A stretch of DNA of 15,034 nucleotides, taken from Candidatus Calditenuaceae archaeon JGI OTU-1 (lineage in GTDB: Archaea; Thermoproteota; Nitrososphaeria_A; Caldarchaeales; Calditenuaceae). Under the pieces are notes generated by a model, which ran no database searches, was not told where the DNA came from, and saw nothing but the letters and a program-made list of their open reading frames with translations. Location of the stretch: contig AWOE01000014.1 in the NCBI GenBank assembly GCA_000494145.1, positions 1 to 15,034 of the forward strand, in the 5' to 3' direction. A program made the position numbers and the translations under genes. Positions 1-6,819 of the stretch are shown here, piece by piece. Each line of letters begins with the position of its first letter. Positions within the stretch are counted from its first letter, which is position 1.

Positions 1-137
1 AGCGCCTTGACCGCCTTCTCCGCTGCCTGCTGGGCGGCGAAGCATGCCCACTCGTAGTCGCCGAATTGGAGCGAGCGTTCCGCATGTCCGAGGTCCTTCA
101 GGGCCTGCCTCATCCAGTCCCTGGCCCTTGAGACCAT
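1..137 (-). CDS. HEPN-domain protein, N-terminal fragment (cut by window edge)
   Basis: Only the first 45 codons are present, and the gene runs off the left edge. Translation from the ATG at 137 begins MVSRARDWMRQALKDL and continues through GDYEWACFAAQQAAEKAV. This is the classic start of a HEPN domain: a basic/Trp helix, a short turn, then the 'FAAQQAAEKA' helix. HEPN proteins are small helical proteins. Many are RNases or toxins paired with a MNT nucleotidyltransferase, and others are nucleotide-binding partners. The diagnostic RxxxxH motif would lie outside the window, so RNase activity cannot be judged. The frame stays open upstream to an ATG at 272, but those residues are proline/arginine-rich and unlike HEPN, so 137 is preferred. 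The gene is divergent from DUF424. A MNT partner, if there is one, would be left of base 1. Confidence 0.82.
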   Translation of the reverse strand, partial: MVSRARDWMRQALKDLGHAERSLQFGDYEWACFAAQQAAEKAVKA

Positions 138-300
138 TACGTCGCCCCTGAGGGGAATTGTCGGCCGGCATAAGCGTTGATGCGTCCCATCGGGCCTTAG
201 GTCGCGGAACTGGGGGAGCCGCAGTGTCAGTCGGCGGGGATCCTCAGGGACGAAAACAGGTGGAGGACTCATAGTGGATTTGAGCTCCTCGGAGGAGAGC

Positions 301-308
301 GTTTAATG
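301..308 (+). promoter_or_regulatory. Possible TATA box for the DUF424 gene
   Basis: The short AT-rich motif GTTTAATG stands in GC-rich surroundings, centred about 26 bp before the GTG at 331. That is the usual archaeal TATA-to-start distance and predicts a leaderless or near-leaderless transcript. A GGAGGT at 319-324 also sits 6 nt before the GTG, so the start is supported in two ways. The motif is weak. The rest of 138-330, between the divergent HEPN and DUF424 genes, shows no gene. Confidence 0.3.
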
Positions 309-330
309 CCCGGCAATCGGAGGTCATGAT

Positions 331-648
331 GTGGACGAGGACCGGGAGACGTACTGGATGAAGGTCCACCACTCCTACACCGGTGAGGTCGTTCTGGCCG
401 CCTGCGACAGGGACCTGCTCGGGAAAAGGCTGAGGGTCTCCGACGGCTTCGAGGTCCTCGTCTCCGAGAGCTTCTACATGGGAAGGCTGGCGAAGTGGGA
501 GGAGGTAAAGTCGCTGATCGCACAGGTCACCATCGTCAACCTCGTCGGGAACAGCGTCGTGGCGAGGGCGATAAACGACGGCCTCGTCCCGGAGAGGGCC
601 TGCAGAGATGTGGGAGGGGTGAAGCACGTCCAGATCATGAGGTACTGA
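331..648 (+). CDS. DUF424 family protein
   Basis: This is a 105-residue soluble protein of the archaeal DUF424 family, whose biochemical role is not established. Family hallmarks visible are MKVHHSYTGEVVLAACD (residues 10-26), the LLGKRL segment, FYMG near 48-51, the TIVNLVGNSVVARAINDGLV core (67-86) and the terminal GGVKHVQIMRY. The length is normal for the family. I chose the GTG at 331 because GGAGGT lies 6 nt upstream. An in-frame ATG at 358 would give a start closer to many homologues (MKVHHS...), and the two cannot be separated here. The gene ends exactly where the convergent MscS gene ends: the stops are adjacent at 646-648 and 649-651 and together read TGATCA. No functional context is provided by its neighbours. 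Confidence 0.88.
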   Translation: MDEDRETYWMKVHHSYTGEVVLAACDRDLLGKRLRVSDGFEVLVSESFYMGRLAKWEEVKSLIAQVTIVNLVGNSVVARAINDGLVPERACRDVGGVKHVQIMRY

Positions 649-1146
649 TCAGAGCCGCATTATCCGCTCTGGAGGCTTGGTGCCGTAAATTACCACCACC
701 TCGTCCCGGAACTTCCTGTTGGGGACGATGATGATGCAGTCATCGCCTGCGATCCTAGTGGTCGTCAACGTGATCAAGACGATCCTCCCCCTCTTCCCGG
801 CAACCTCCACCTCTGTCCCGATCTTGATGTGGGGGTTTAGCATCAGGGCGAGACCGGAGTAGATGTCGCTCAACCACGGAACGAAGCCCAGTCCCAGGAT
901 GAGGCCCATCGCCCCTATCGCGGTGAGAGAGCCCACGAGGACGTCCACGAGGCCGTACCGGTAAGCTGCGATCGCCAGCGCCGTTATCATGATCAGGCTT
1001 GTTATGAAATAGTAGAGCTTCACCGCATCGCGGTAATGCCGCTCGATGCGTCTGAAGAGGAGGCGGAGGCTCGTCAGGACGGCGGCGAGGATCAACGCAG
1101 CCACAGCGAGCTCGAAGACCGACTGGAAGAATCCCGGTGCTTCCAT
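649..1146 (-). CDS. Small MscS-family mechanosensitive ion channel
   Basis: This 165-residue membrane protein should gate in response to membrane tension and release solutes during hypo-osmotic shock. Three hydrophobic helices are visible: about 8-30, 44-62 and a pore-lining TM3-like stretch at about 66-104, rich in Gly/Ala (SLTAIGAMGLILGLGF). The MscS beta domain follows (IGTEVEVAGKRGRIVLITL, then IIIVPNRKF at 138-146). E. coli MscS has 286 residues; here the alpha/beta C-terminal cytoplasmic domain that forms the side-portal vestibule is missing, and the protein stops soon after the beta domain. The ATG at 1146 follows a GGTGA ribosome-binding site. Only 15 nt separate it from the end of ridA, so it is probably the last gene of a sufS-ridA-mscS transcript. 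Substrate specificity cannot be told. Confidence 0.85.
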   Translation of the reverse strand: MEAPGFFQSVFELAVAALILAAVLTSLRLLFRRIERHYRDAVKLYYFITSLIMITALAIAAYRYGLVDVLVGSLTAIGAMGLILGLGFVPWLSDIYSGLALMLNPHIKIGTEVEVAGKRGRIVLITLTTTRIAGDDCIIIVPNRKFRDEVVVIYGTKPPERIMRL

Positions 1147-1161
1147 GCTTCACCATCGGGT

Positions 1162-1545
1162 CTACTGGGCGAGGGCAATAACGTCGATCTCGATCAGGAA
1201 CTCCTCCCTCACCATGTTCGTGACGACCGTCGTCCTGGCCGGCGGCTCCGTGGGGAAGTACTGGGAGTAGACCTCGTTCATCGCGGCGAAGTCCTCCGCT
1301 CTCTTCAGGTAGACGTTCACCTTCACCACCTTTTCGAGCGAGGAGCCTGAGGCCTCGAGGATCGCCTTGACGTTCTCCAGGACCCTCCGCGTCTGCTCCC
1401 TGATCCCGCCCTCGACCACCTTCCCCGTGCTCGGGTCTATCGGGACCTGGCCCGCGACGAAGACGAAGCCGTTGGCGACCACCGCCTGCGAGTAAGGACC
1501 GACCGGTTTGGGCGCCGCCTCCGTGAGGATGGTCCTTCTGGTCAT
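1162..1545 (-). CDS. ridA: RidA family enamine/imine deaminase
   Basis: This 127-residue protein of the RidA/YjgF/UK114 family hydrolyses reactive enamines/imines (2-aminoacrylate, 2-iminobutyrate) that PLP enzymes such as threonine and serine dehydratases release, giving 2-keto acids and ammonia. Family features seen are VGPYSQA (15-21), FVAGQVPIDPSTG (29-41), the active-site arginine R104 in PPARTTV, and E119 in the terminal LIEIDVIA strand. These are the residues expected of the catalytically competent RidA subgroup. The length is typical and the protein should be a cytoplasmic trimer. It starts at an ATG and lies 45 nt after the sufS stop and 15 nt before mscS, in the same direction. The link to the PLP enzyme SufS fits a protective role, but a direct functional coupling is only inferred. 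Confidence 0.93.
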   Translation of the reverse strand: MTRRTILTEAAPKPVGPYSQAVVANGFVFVAGQVPIDPSTGKVVEGGIREQTRRVLENVKAILEASGSSLEKVVKVNVYLKRAEDFAAMNEVYSQYFPTEPPARTTVVTNMVREEFLIEIDVIALAQ

Positions 1546-1590
1546 CGCTGTTCCAGGTGAGAGCCGGCTAAAGAACGAATGCGGTCTTTC

Positions 1591-2826
1591 TCAGGAGACC
1601 ATGAAGTAGGTCAGCGCCTCCCTCAGAGCCCTCGCGAGGACCTCGACCTCCCCCTCGTGGTTGTAGACGTAGAAGCTGGCCCTCGTTGTCGCGGTGAGGC
1701 CCAACTTGGTGTGGAGTGGCATCGCGCAGTGATGTCCTGCCCTGACAGCGATCCTGAATTTCGCGTCGAGGAACTCGGCGAGGTCGTGGGGGTGGACGTC
1801 GGCGAGCGTGAAGGAGATCAGGCCGCACCTGTCCTTCGGGTTCTCAGGGCCGACCAACCCGATCTTGGGCACGCCCGCCATCAGCTCCAGCGCCCTCTCG
1901 GTCAGCCTGAGCTCGTGGGACCTTATCTGGTCCATCCCGAATTCGGAGAGGTAGTCTATGGCGGCGGCGAGGCCCACAGCACCCTCGACGTTGGGCGTCC
2001 CGGCCTCGAACTTCCAGGGGACCTCGTTCCAGCTGGACCCGTCGAGCCGCACCTCCCTGATCATCTCGCCGCCGCCCTGGAAGGGCTCCATCTCCTCCAG
2101 CAGCTCGGACCTGCCGTAAAGCACCCCTATCCCCATCGGCCCGCACATCTTGTGTCCTGAGAAGGCGAGGAAGTCGCAGCCTATCCCTGCGACGTCCACG
2201 GGAGCGTGGGGGACGTACTGGGCCGCGTCGATCACGGTGACCGCTCCGTGCTCCCTCGCCGCCTTCACGAGCTCCCCGACGGGGTTGATGGTCCCGAGGA
2301 CGTTGGAGGCGTAGGTGAACGCGAAGAGCTTCGCGCCCTTCAGGCACTTGTCGAGCTCGGAGAGGTCGAGATAACCCTCCTCGTTCACCGGGATGTAGCT
2401 CAGCGAGGCTCCGGTGAGGCCGCAGACTGTCTGCCAGGGAACTATGTTGCTGTGGTGCTCCATCTCCGTCAAGACGACCTTGTCCCCCCTCTTCAGGTTC
2501 CTGAGGGCCCATGAGTAGGCCACGAGGTTGATCGACTCGGTCGTCCCCCGGGTGAAGACGATCTCCCTCCAGCTCCTCGCTTTGATGAACTCGGCCACCT
2601 TCCTCCTCGCTCGCTCGTAGAGCTCGGTCGCCTCGACGCTGAGCTCGTAGACTCCCCTGTGGACGTTCGCGTTCCGTCTCGAGTAGTAATCGGCGATGGC
2701 CTCTATGACGTGCCTCGGCTTCTGGGTCGTCGCGGCGTTGTCCAGATAGATCAGGTCCCTCCACTTCGGGTCGCTGAATATCGGGAAATCCTCCCTTACC
2801 TCCCTCGGATCGAGCCTCCTCGGCAA
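1591..2826 (-). CDS. sufS: SufS-type cysteine desulfurase
   Basis: This 411-residue PLP enzyme converts L-cysteine to L-alanine and passes persulfide sulfur on for Fe-S cluster and related sulfur chemistry. It is a group II (SufS/CsdA) aminotransferase-V fold protein. Visible features are YLDNAATTQKP (27-37), NANVHRGVYELS (52-63), EMEHHSNIVPW (121-131, including the cofactor-stacking His), VIDAAQ (198-203), the PLP lysine K226 in FSGHKMCGPMG, and the persulfide cysteine C367 in RAGHHCAMPLH. The length matches the family. The only usable start is a TTG at 2826, since an in-frame stop lies at 2869-2871; its ribosome-binding site is poor. No SufBCD, SufE or SufU lies nearby. Downstream are ridA and mscS in the same direction. 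Upstream, 125 bp separate it from a divergent membrane-protein gene. Confidence 0.95.
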   Translation of the reverse strand: MPRRLDPREVREDFPIFSDPKWRDLIYLDNAATTQKPRHVIEAIADYYSRRNANVHRGVYELSVEATELYERARRKVAEFIKARSWREIVFTRGTTESINLVAYSWALRNLKRGDKVVLTEMEHHSNIVPWQTVCGLTGASLSYIPVNEEGYLDLSELDKCLKGAKLFAFTYASNVLGTINPVGELVKAAREHGAVTVIDAAQYVPHAPVDVAGIGCDFLAFSGHKMCGPMGIGVLYGRSELLEEMEPFQGGGEMIREVRLDGSSWNEVPWKFEAGTPNVEGAVGLAAAIDYLSEFGMDQIRSHELRLTERALELMAGVPKIGLVGPENPKDRCGLISFTLADVHPHDLAEFLDAKFRIAVRAGHHCAMPLHTKLGLTATTRASFYVYNHEGEVEVLARALREALTYFMVS

Positions 2827-2951
2827 CCTGCTGGTAGAAGTGGCGACCTGCTGATAGCGTTGTCGACATCACCGCACGTAAGCTCGAGGCCCGAGGGCCG
2901 GGAGCCCCGAGCGGCCTAAGGCCTAGGGCCCCTCCCCCTGATGAGATTCAA

Positions 2952-3182
2952 ATGGATGCGGAGGGATCCCGGGGAAGAGGTGGGTTCTTGACCGGGAGGT
3001 GGCCGAGGCTCGCGGCGAGGTTCCTGGCGAAGGCAATGGGTGCGGTCCTCATCTACATCGGTGCGTCCGTCGCATCGTCGGTCCTCTCCGTCACGGGCTC
3101 GATGGGCGTCGCGGTCCAGGCCCTGGCGTTCTTCGTCGGCGCTCTGCTCGTCCTAGGAGGGATCATGGCTCTCCTCAGCTGA
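2952..3182 (+). CDS. Small two-helix membrane protein, unknown function
   Basis: This 76-residue protein has a basic N-terminus (about 1-27, with several Arg) followed by two strongly hydrophobic helices, about 28-47 and 51-74, ending in LGGIMALLS. It is not recognised as any named family. The helices suggest a hairpin in the cytoplasmic membrane with the basic N-terminus inside. There is no clear Shine-Dalgarno before the ATG at 2952, and an internal ATG at 3036 could start a shorter form. Its stop overlaps the GAGGG that probably serves the threonine synthase GTG at 3197, so the two are likely co-transcribed and perhaps translationally coupled. The hydrophobic pattern, host-like codon use and position support a real gene, with moderate confidence. 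Confidence 0.6.
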   Translation: MDAEGSRGRGGFLTGRWPRLAARFLAKAMGAVLIYIGASVASSVLSVTGSMGVAVQALAFFVGALLVLGGIMALLS

Positions 3183-3196
3183 GGGTGTGCGGGGTC

Positions 3197-4402
3197 GTGA
3201 AGAGGTATGAGCTGAGGTGCATCGCCTGCGGCCACGTCAGCCCGTTCAGCCTCAGGAGGATCTTCTGTGAGAGGTGCGGCGACCTCCTCGAGGTCAGGGT
3301 CGAGGCGAGCGAGGTCTTCAACAGGGAGAAGCTGCTCGGGAGGGTCAACAGCATGTGGCGCTACGTCGAGCTCCTCCCGGACTTCAGGAGGCCGGTCACG
3401 ATGGGGGAGGGGATGACGAGGCTCGTCCGGTGCGAGAGGCTGGCCGATGCGTTGGGCGTCAGGGAGCTCTACGTCAAGCTCGAGGGCATGAACCCGACCG
3501 GCAGCTTCAAGGACAGGGGGATCAGTGTGGGCGTGACGGTAGCCCTCGAGGCCGGTGCGAGGAGGGTCATCTGCGCATCGACGGGGAACACCTCCGCCTC
3601 GCTCGCGGCCTACGCGGCAAGGGCCGGGATCGAGTGCGTCGTCCTGATTCCGAAAGGGAGGATAGCGTCCGGGAAGCTCTTCCAGGCCAGGCTCTTCGGC
3701 GCCACGATCTGTGAGGTCTCCGGGAGCTTCGACGATGCCCTGAGGATCGTGCTCGGGAGGGCCGAGGAGATGGGAGCCTACGTCCTGAACTCGGTGAACC
3801 CATGGCGTCTCGAGGGGCAGAAGACGACCGCCTTCGAGATCTGGGAGCAGCTCGACGGGTCGCTCGGGATCAACGTCGTCGTGCCAGTCGGCAACGCAGG
3901 GAACATCTCGGCCATCTGGAAGGGCTTCGAGGAGCTGCGCGATTACGGTCTGACGGACGAGGTGCCGAGGATGATAGGCGTCCAGTCGTCGGGTGCTGCT
4001 CCTCTGGCGAGGATGTTCGCGAAGGGCGCCGACTCCCCCGAATGGGTCGAGAGCCCCCAGACGGTGGCGTCCGCCATAAGGATAGGAAGGCCGATCAACT
4101 GGAAGAGGGCCGTCAGGACCGTCAGGAGCTCAGGCGGATCGATCTACAGCGTGGACGACCACGAGATCCTCGAGGCGATGAGGCTGATGGCCACCACCGA
4201 GGGGATAGCTGCCGAGCCCGCAGGCGCGGCGCCGATCGCCCTCCTGAAGTCGGGGGTCGAGTCGGGACTCCTGCCGCGCGACGAGACCTACGTCTGCATC
4301 GCCACCGGCCACCACCTGAAGGACCCGGACCCTGCGCACGTCTCATGGAACGTCCCCGTCCCCTTCGAGCAGTACCTCGAGCGGGTGACCGGCCGGTCAT
4401 AA
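3197..4402 (+). CDS. thrC: Threonine synthase
   Basis: This 401-residue PLP enzyme converts O-phospho-L-homoserine to L-threonine and phosphate, the last step of threonine synthesis. A zinc ribbon at the N-terminus is formed by C8, C11, C24 and C27 (RCIACG ... FCERCG), as in many archaeal threonine synthases. The PLP lysine is K105 in NPTGSFKDRG (99-108). Other features are ASTGNTSASLAAYAA (127-141), the phosphate-cradle loop VPVGNAGNISA (229-239), the ribbon-like EPAGAA (340-345), and TGHHLKDP near the end, the usual threonine synthase C-terminal signature. The GTG at 3197 has GAGGG about 10 nt upstream; an alternative in-frame GTG lies at 3185. The open frame continues further upstream, but those codons overlap the membrane-protein gene and do not look like ThrC. 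Cysteate synthase and threonine dehydratase are less likely given the zinc ribbon and C-terminus. Confidence 0.94.
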   Translation: MKRYELRCIACGHVSPFSLRRIFCERCGDLLEVRVEASEVFNREKLLGRVNSMWRYVELLPDFRRPVTMGEGMTRLVRCERLADALGVRELYVKLEGMNPTGSFKDRGISVGVTVALEAGARRVICASTGNTSASLAAYAARAGIECVVLIPKGRIASGKLFQARLFGATICEVSGSFDDALRIVLGRAEEMGAYVLNSVNPWRLEGQKTTAFEIWEQLDGSLGINVVVPVGNAGNISAIWKGFEELRDYGLTDEVPRMIGVQSSGAAPLARMFAKGADSPEWVESPQTVASAIRIGRPINWKRAVRTVRSSGGSIYSVDDHEILEAMRLMATTEGIAAEPAGAAPIALLKSGVESGLLPRDETYVCIATGHHLKDPDPAHVSWNVPVPFEQYLERVTGRS

Positions 4403-4450
4403 GGCAGTCAGAACCACGGTTGAGGGCCCGAACCGACAGCACGGAATACG

Positions 4451-4930
4451 TTGAAAAGCCGCAGGTGCTGTAAGTTCGCGGAGTTGGAGACCAGGCTCTT
4501 CAGGTGCACCGACTGCAACAGGGAGTTCAGGCTCCAGGCCTGGAAGGCGGTCTGTCCATCGTGCGGGAGGCACTACACCCTCGTCCCCGTTGAGGAGCGG
4601 GTGAAGGGCCCTTCCCCGGCCTATGCCTATGCCTCGGCCCTCGCGATCCTCGCATCGGCGACCTACCTCTCGCTTTCAGGCACCCAGAACCCCTTGATCG
4701 TACTCGTGCCGTCGGTCGTGGGCGCGGCGCTCGTCCTCACCAGGTCCCGGGGCGGTCATCTGGCAGCCGTTCTGGTCTCGGCGGTGCTGGCGGTGATGCT
4801 CGGTCTTCCCCTCGCCTTCATCCCGGTCGCTGGAGCGGCTCTGGCCGTCTACGACGAGTACCGGATAACGAGGTACAAGCTGGTCCGCCAGAGGCTGAAG
4901 GGCTCGGGCATGAAATACGTCGAGGCGTGA
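4451..4930 (+). CDS. Zinc-ribbon polytopic membrane protein, unknown function
   Basis: This protein of about 159 residues has an N-terminal zinc ribbon formed by C19-x2-C22 and C35-x2-C38 (LFRCTDCNREF ... AVCPSCGRHY), then three or four hydrophobic helices at about 57-75, 80-97 and 103-135. A basic C-terminal tail (about 136-155) carries many Arg/Lys. Such a layout puts the ribbon and tail in the cytoplasm, but no specific family or function is recognised. The start is uncertain: TTG at 4451 is the longest, while a TTG at 4484 would begin just ahead of the ribbon and lose nothing recognisable. It lies 48 nt after thrC in the same direction. Its end is one base from the end of the convergent PINA-type gene. 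Confidence 0.75.
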   Translation: MKSRRCCKFAELETRLFRCTDCNREFRLQAWKAVCPSCGRHYTLVPVEERVKGPSPAYAYASALAILASATYLSLSGTQNPLIVLVPSVVGAALVLTRSRGGHLAAVLVSAVLAVMLGLPLAFIPVAGAALAVYDEYRITRYKLVRQRLKGSGMKYVEA

Positions 4931-4931
4931 C

Positions 4932-6746
4932 TCATTCGGAGTAGAAGAGCCTGATCCGCCTTCCCTCGGCAAGGCCGGAGATCAGCGTCCTCCCGGCCTC
5001 CGAGTCCTTGGCGACCCTTACCCTTCCGTTCTTGCCGACGGTAAGCGTGGCGACGTATTCGTCGTCGACGTACAGCGTCACCTGCCTGCCAGCCTCCACC
5101 CCCCTCAGGTGGATGACGATGGAGTTCCCGGACTCGGTGACCGTGAACTCCAGCTCCCTCCCCAGCGAGGGTGGCACCGGTCTAAGCTTCAGCCTGACGC
5201 GGTACCTCTTCCCGAGCTCCTTAACCTGCCTCACCAGCTCCCTCGGGATCCTCTCGAACTCGGACCTGTCGACCAGGACCGTAAGGGATCCGTCGGGAGA
5301 ATGCTCGATCGACGGGGGATGGAGGCCCATGGTCCTGAAGAGGGACGACAGCTTCTCGGCCACCTCCCTCGCGACGCCCCTGCCGACGGCCACGACGACC
5401 CGCTCCTCGCCGTAGGTGTAGATCTCGTACTCCAGCTCTCCGGTCTCGAAGTCCCTCACCTCGACCACGGGCCTGACGAGGTCCTCGTTCCTCATACCCG
5501 TGGGAAGCCTGACCGTCAGCGAGAGCTCGTAGACCTTCTGAACGGCCCCGTCCTTAAGGAAGATCACGGTGTCGACGATGTGGGGCAGCATCCCCAGCTC
5601 CGTCTTGTCGAGGAACCTCTGGATGGAGTCGATGGGGTCGCTGGCGTGGATGACTCCGACCATCCCTACCCCTGCAAGCCTCAGGTCGATGTAGACTTGG
5701 AAGTCCTTCGGCCTCCTCATCTCGTCGAAGATCGTGTAGTCAGGTCGGACGAGCAGCAGGATCTCCAGCGTCTTCTCGAAGTCCCCCTCGAGGGGGCCGT
5801 ACTGGGTGATGTGGGGGCCTACCTGCAGGTCCCTCGGCGACTCGAGGGTCTTCACCACCTTTCCGAGGCCGGCGTAGAACTCCGCGAGGCTCGAGGCGAA
5901 GGTCGTCTTCCCCGATCCGGGTGGGCCTGCGATGAGGATCCCCTCTGCCCTGTTCGTCAGCCTCTCCAGCAGCCTCGGGCTCAGTTTGTAGTCCTGGAGA
6001 CTCATCCTCACTATCGGCCGCACCACGGTCAGCTCGAGGCCGTCGCTGAAGGGAGGGCGGGCGATCGCGATCCTCAGGTCTCCGAGCTGCGCGACCATCG
6101 CACCGGACCTCGCGATCTCGACGTTGCCGTCCCTCGAGTTCCTGAGGGCCCACAGGAGCTCGTCGATGAGGCGCTGTATCTCCTCCTCCGTCAGCGGCTC
6201 CTCCCTCAGCCTCACGAGCCTCATGGCCCCAGGCCTTCCCCTCTTGGCCATCGGGGGCGCACCGGCCTTCAGGTGGAGGCTCATCGTGTCGGGCGTCATC
6301 ATATCGAGTAAGGATAGCCTGACCGGTTCCTCGGGCTTGGCGACGTAGGCTGCCGGGACCCCCTCGGCCTCCGCCACTAGTGCCTGCACGTAGTCCGACG
6401 TGTAGAGGACCGCTCCCTCCTTCTTCGCCACGTCCCTGATCAGAGCGTCGATCCGTCCTCCCCTTGCGAGCCTGATCTCCTCCAACGTCGGCCTTTCGCC
6501 TGCGAACCGGACCGTGACGTTGTGCTGCGCGCCGAGCTCCCTAATCCTCTTGATCTCCTCCAGCCCCACCTTTCCCTCGGTCCTCCCCTTTGAGGCCTGT
6601 GCCTGGAGCTCGTCGAGCGCTGGTACCGGTATCACGACCTCCGCGTCCCTCAGCTCGCCGGCCTCGATCATCCGGCTCAGCGTCCTGTTGATCAGCACGC
6701 TCGTGTCCGGTACTATCACCCTTCTGCCGTTTCCCTGCGAGGTCAC
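4932..6746 (-). CDS. pina: PINA-like PIN-ATPase-KH protein (Holliday junction ATPase family)
   Basis: This 604-residue protein belongs to the archaeal COG1855 family. A member from Sulfolobus islandicus, PINA, is a hexameric ATPase that drives Holliday junction migration and interacts with Hjc and Hjm. An N-terminal PIN domain occupies about 9-135, with acidic residues D14 (VPDTSVLIN), E46, D100 (GRIDALIRD) and D118 (YTSDY), so a nuclease-like site appears intact. A linker is followed by a PilT/VirB11-like ATPase with Walker A GPPGSGKTT (274-282), Walker B YTIFDEMRR (337-345) and MVGVIHASDPID (362-373). The C-terminal third holds a region expected to contain the KH domain and a beta-rich end at about 530-604. 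The start is a GTG at 6746 without a strong ribosome-binding site; a second GTG at 6719 is possible. The role in recombination is inferred from the family. Confidence 0.9.
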   Translation of the reverse strand: MTSQGNGRRVIVPDTSVLINRTLSRMIEAGELRDAEVVIPVPALDELQAQASKGRTEGKVGLEEIKRIRELGAQHNVTVRFAGERPTLEEIRLARGGRIDALIRDVAKKEGAVLYTSDYVQALVAEAEGVPAAYVAKPEEPVRLSLLDMMTPDTMSLHLKAGAPPMAKRGRPGAMRLVRLREEPLTEEEIQRLIDELLWALRNSRDGNVEIARSGAMVAQLGDLRIAIARPPFSDGLELTVVRPIVRMSLQDYKLSPRLLERLTNRAEGILIAGPPGSGKTTFASSLAEFYAGLGKVVKTLESPRDLQVGPHITQYGPLEGDFEKTLEILLLVRPDYTIFDEMRRPKDFQVYIDLRLAGVGMVGVIHASDPIDSIQRFLDKTELGMLPHIVDTVIFLKDGAVQKVYELSLTVRLPTGMRNEDLVRPVVEVRDFETGELEYEIYTYGEERVVVAVGRGVAREVAEKLSSLFRTMGLHPPSIEHSPDGSLTVLVDRSEFERIPRELVRQVKELGKRYRVRLKLRPVPPSLGRELEFTVTESGNSIVIHLRGVEAGRQVTLYVDDEYVATLTVGKNGRVRVAKDSEAGRTLISGLAEGRRIRLFYSE

Positions 6747-6819
6747 CGTGACGGAAGTTCCGGCAACAGGACATGAACGTATCGTGAGCTAGGGAGGGTT
6801 CCTCGGGGAGGCACAGGTG

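Noticed and set aside
2999..3196. Long N-terminal extension of threonine synthase
   Set aside because: The residues are out-of-frame shadow of the two-helix membrane protein; the zinc ribbon begins right after the GTG at 3197.
5109..6311. 400-codon plus-strand open frame within the PINA gene
   Set aside because: It is an antisense shadow typical of GC-rich coding DNA; the minus strand has full PIN and ATPase motifs.
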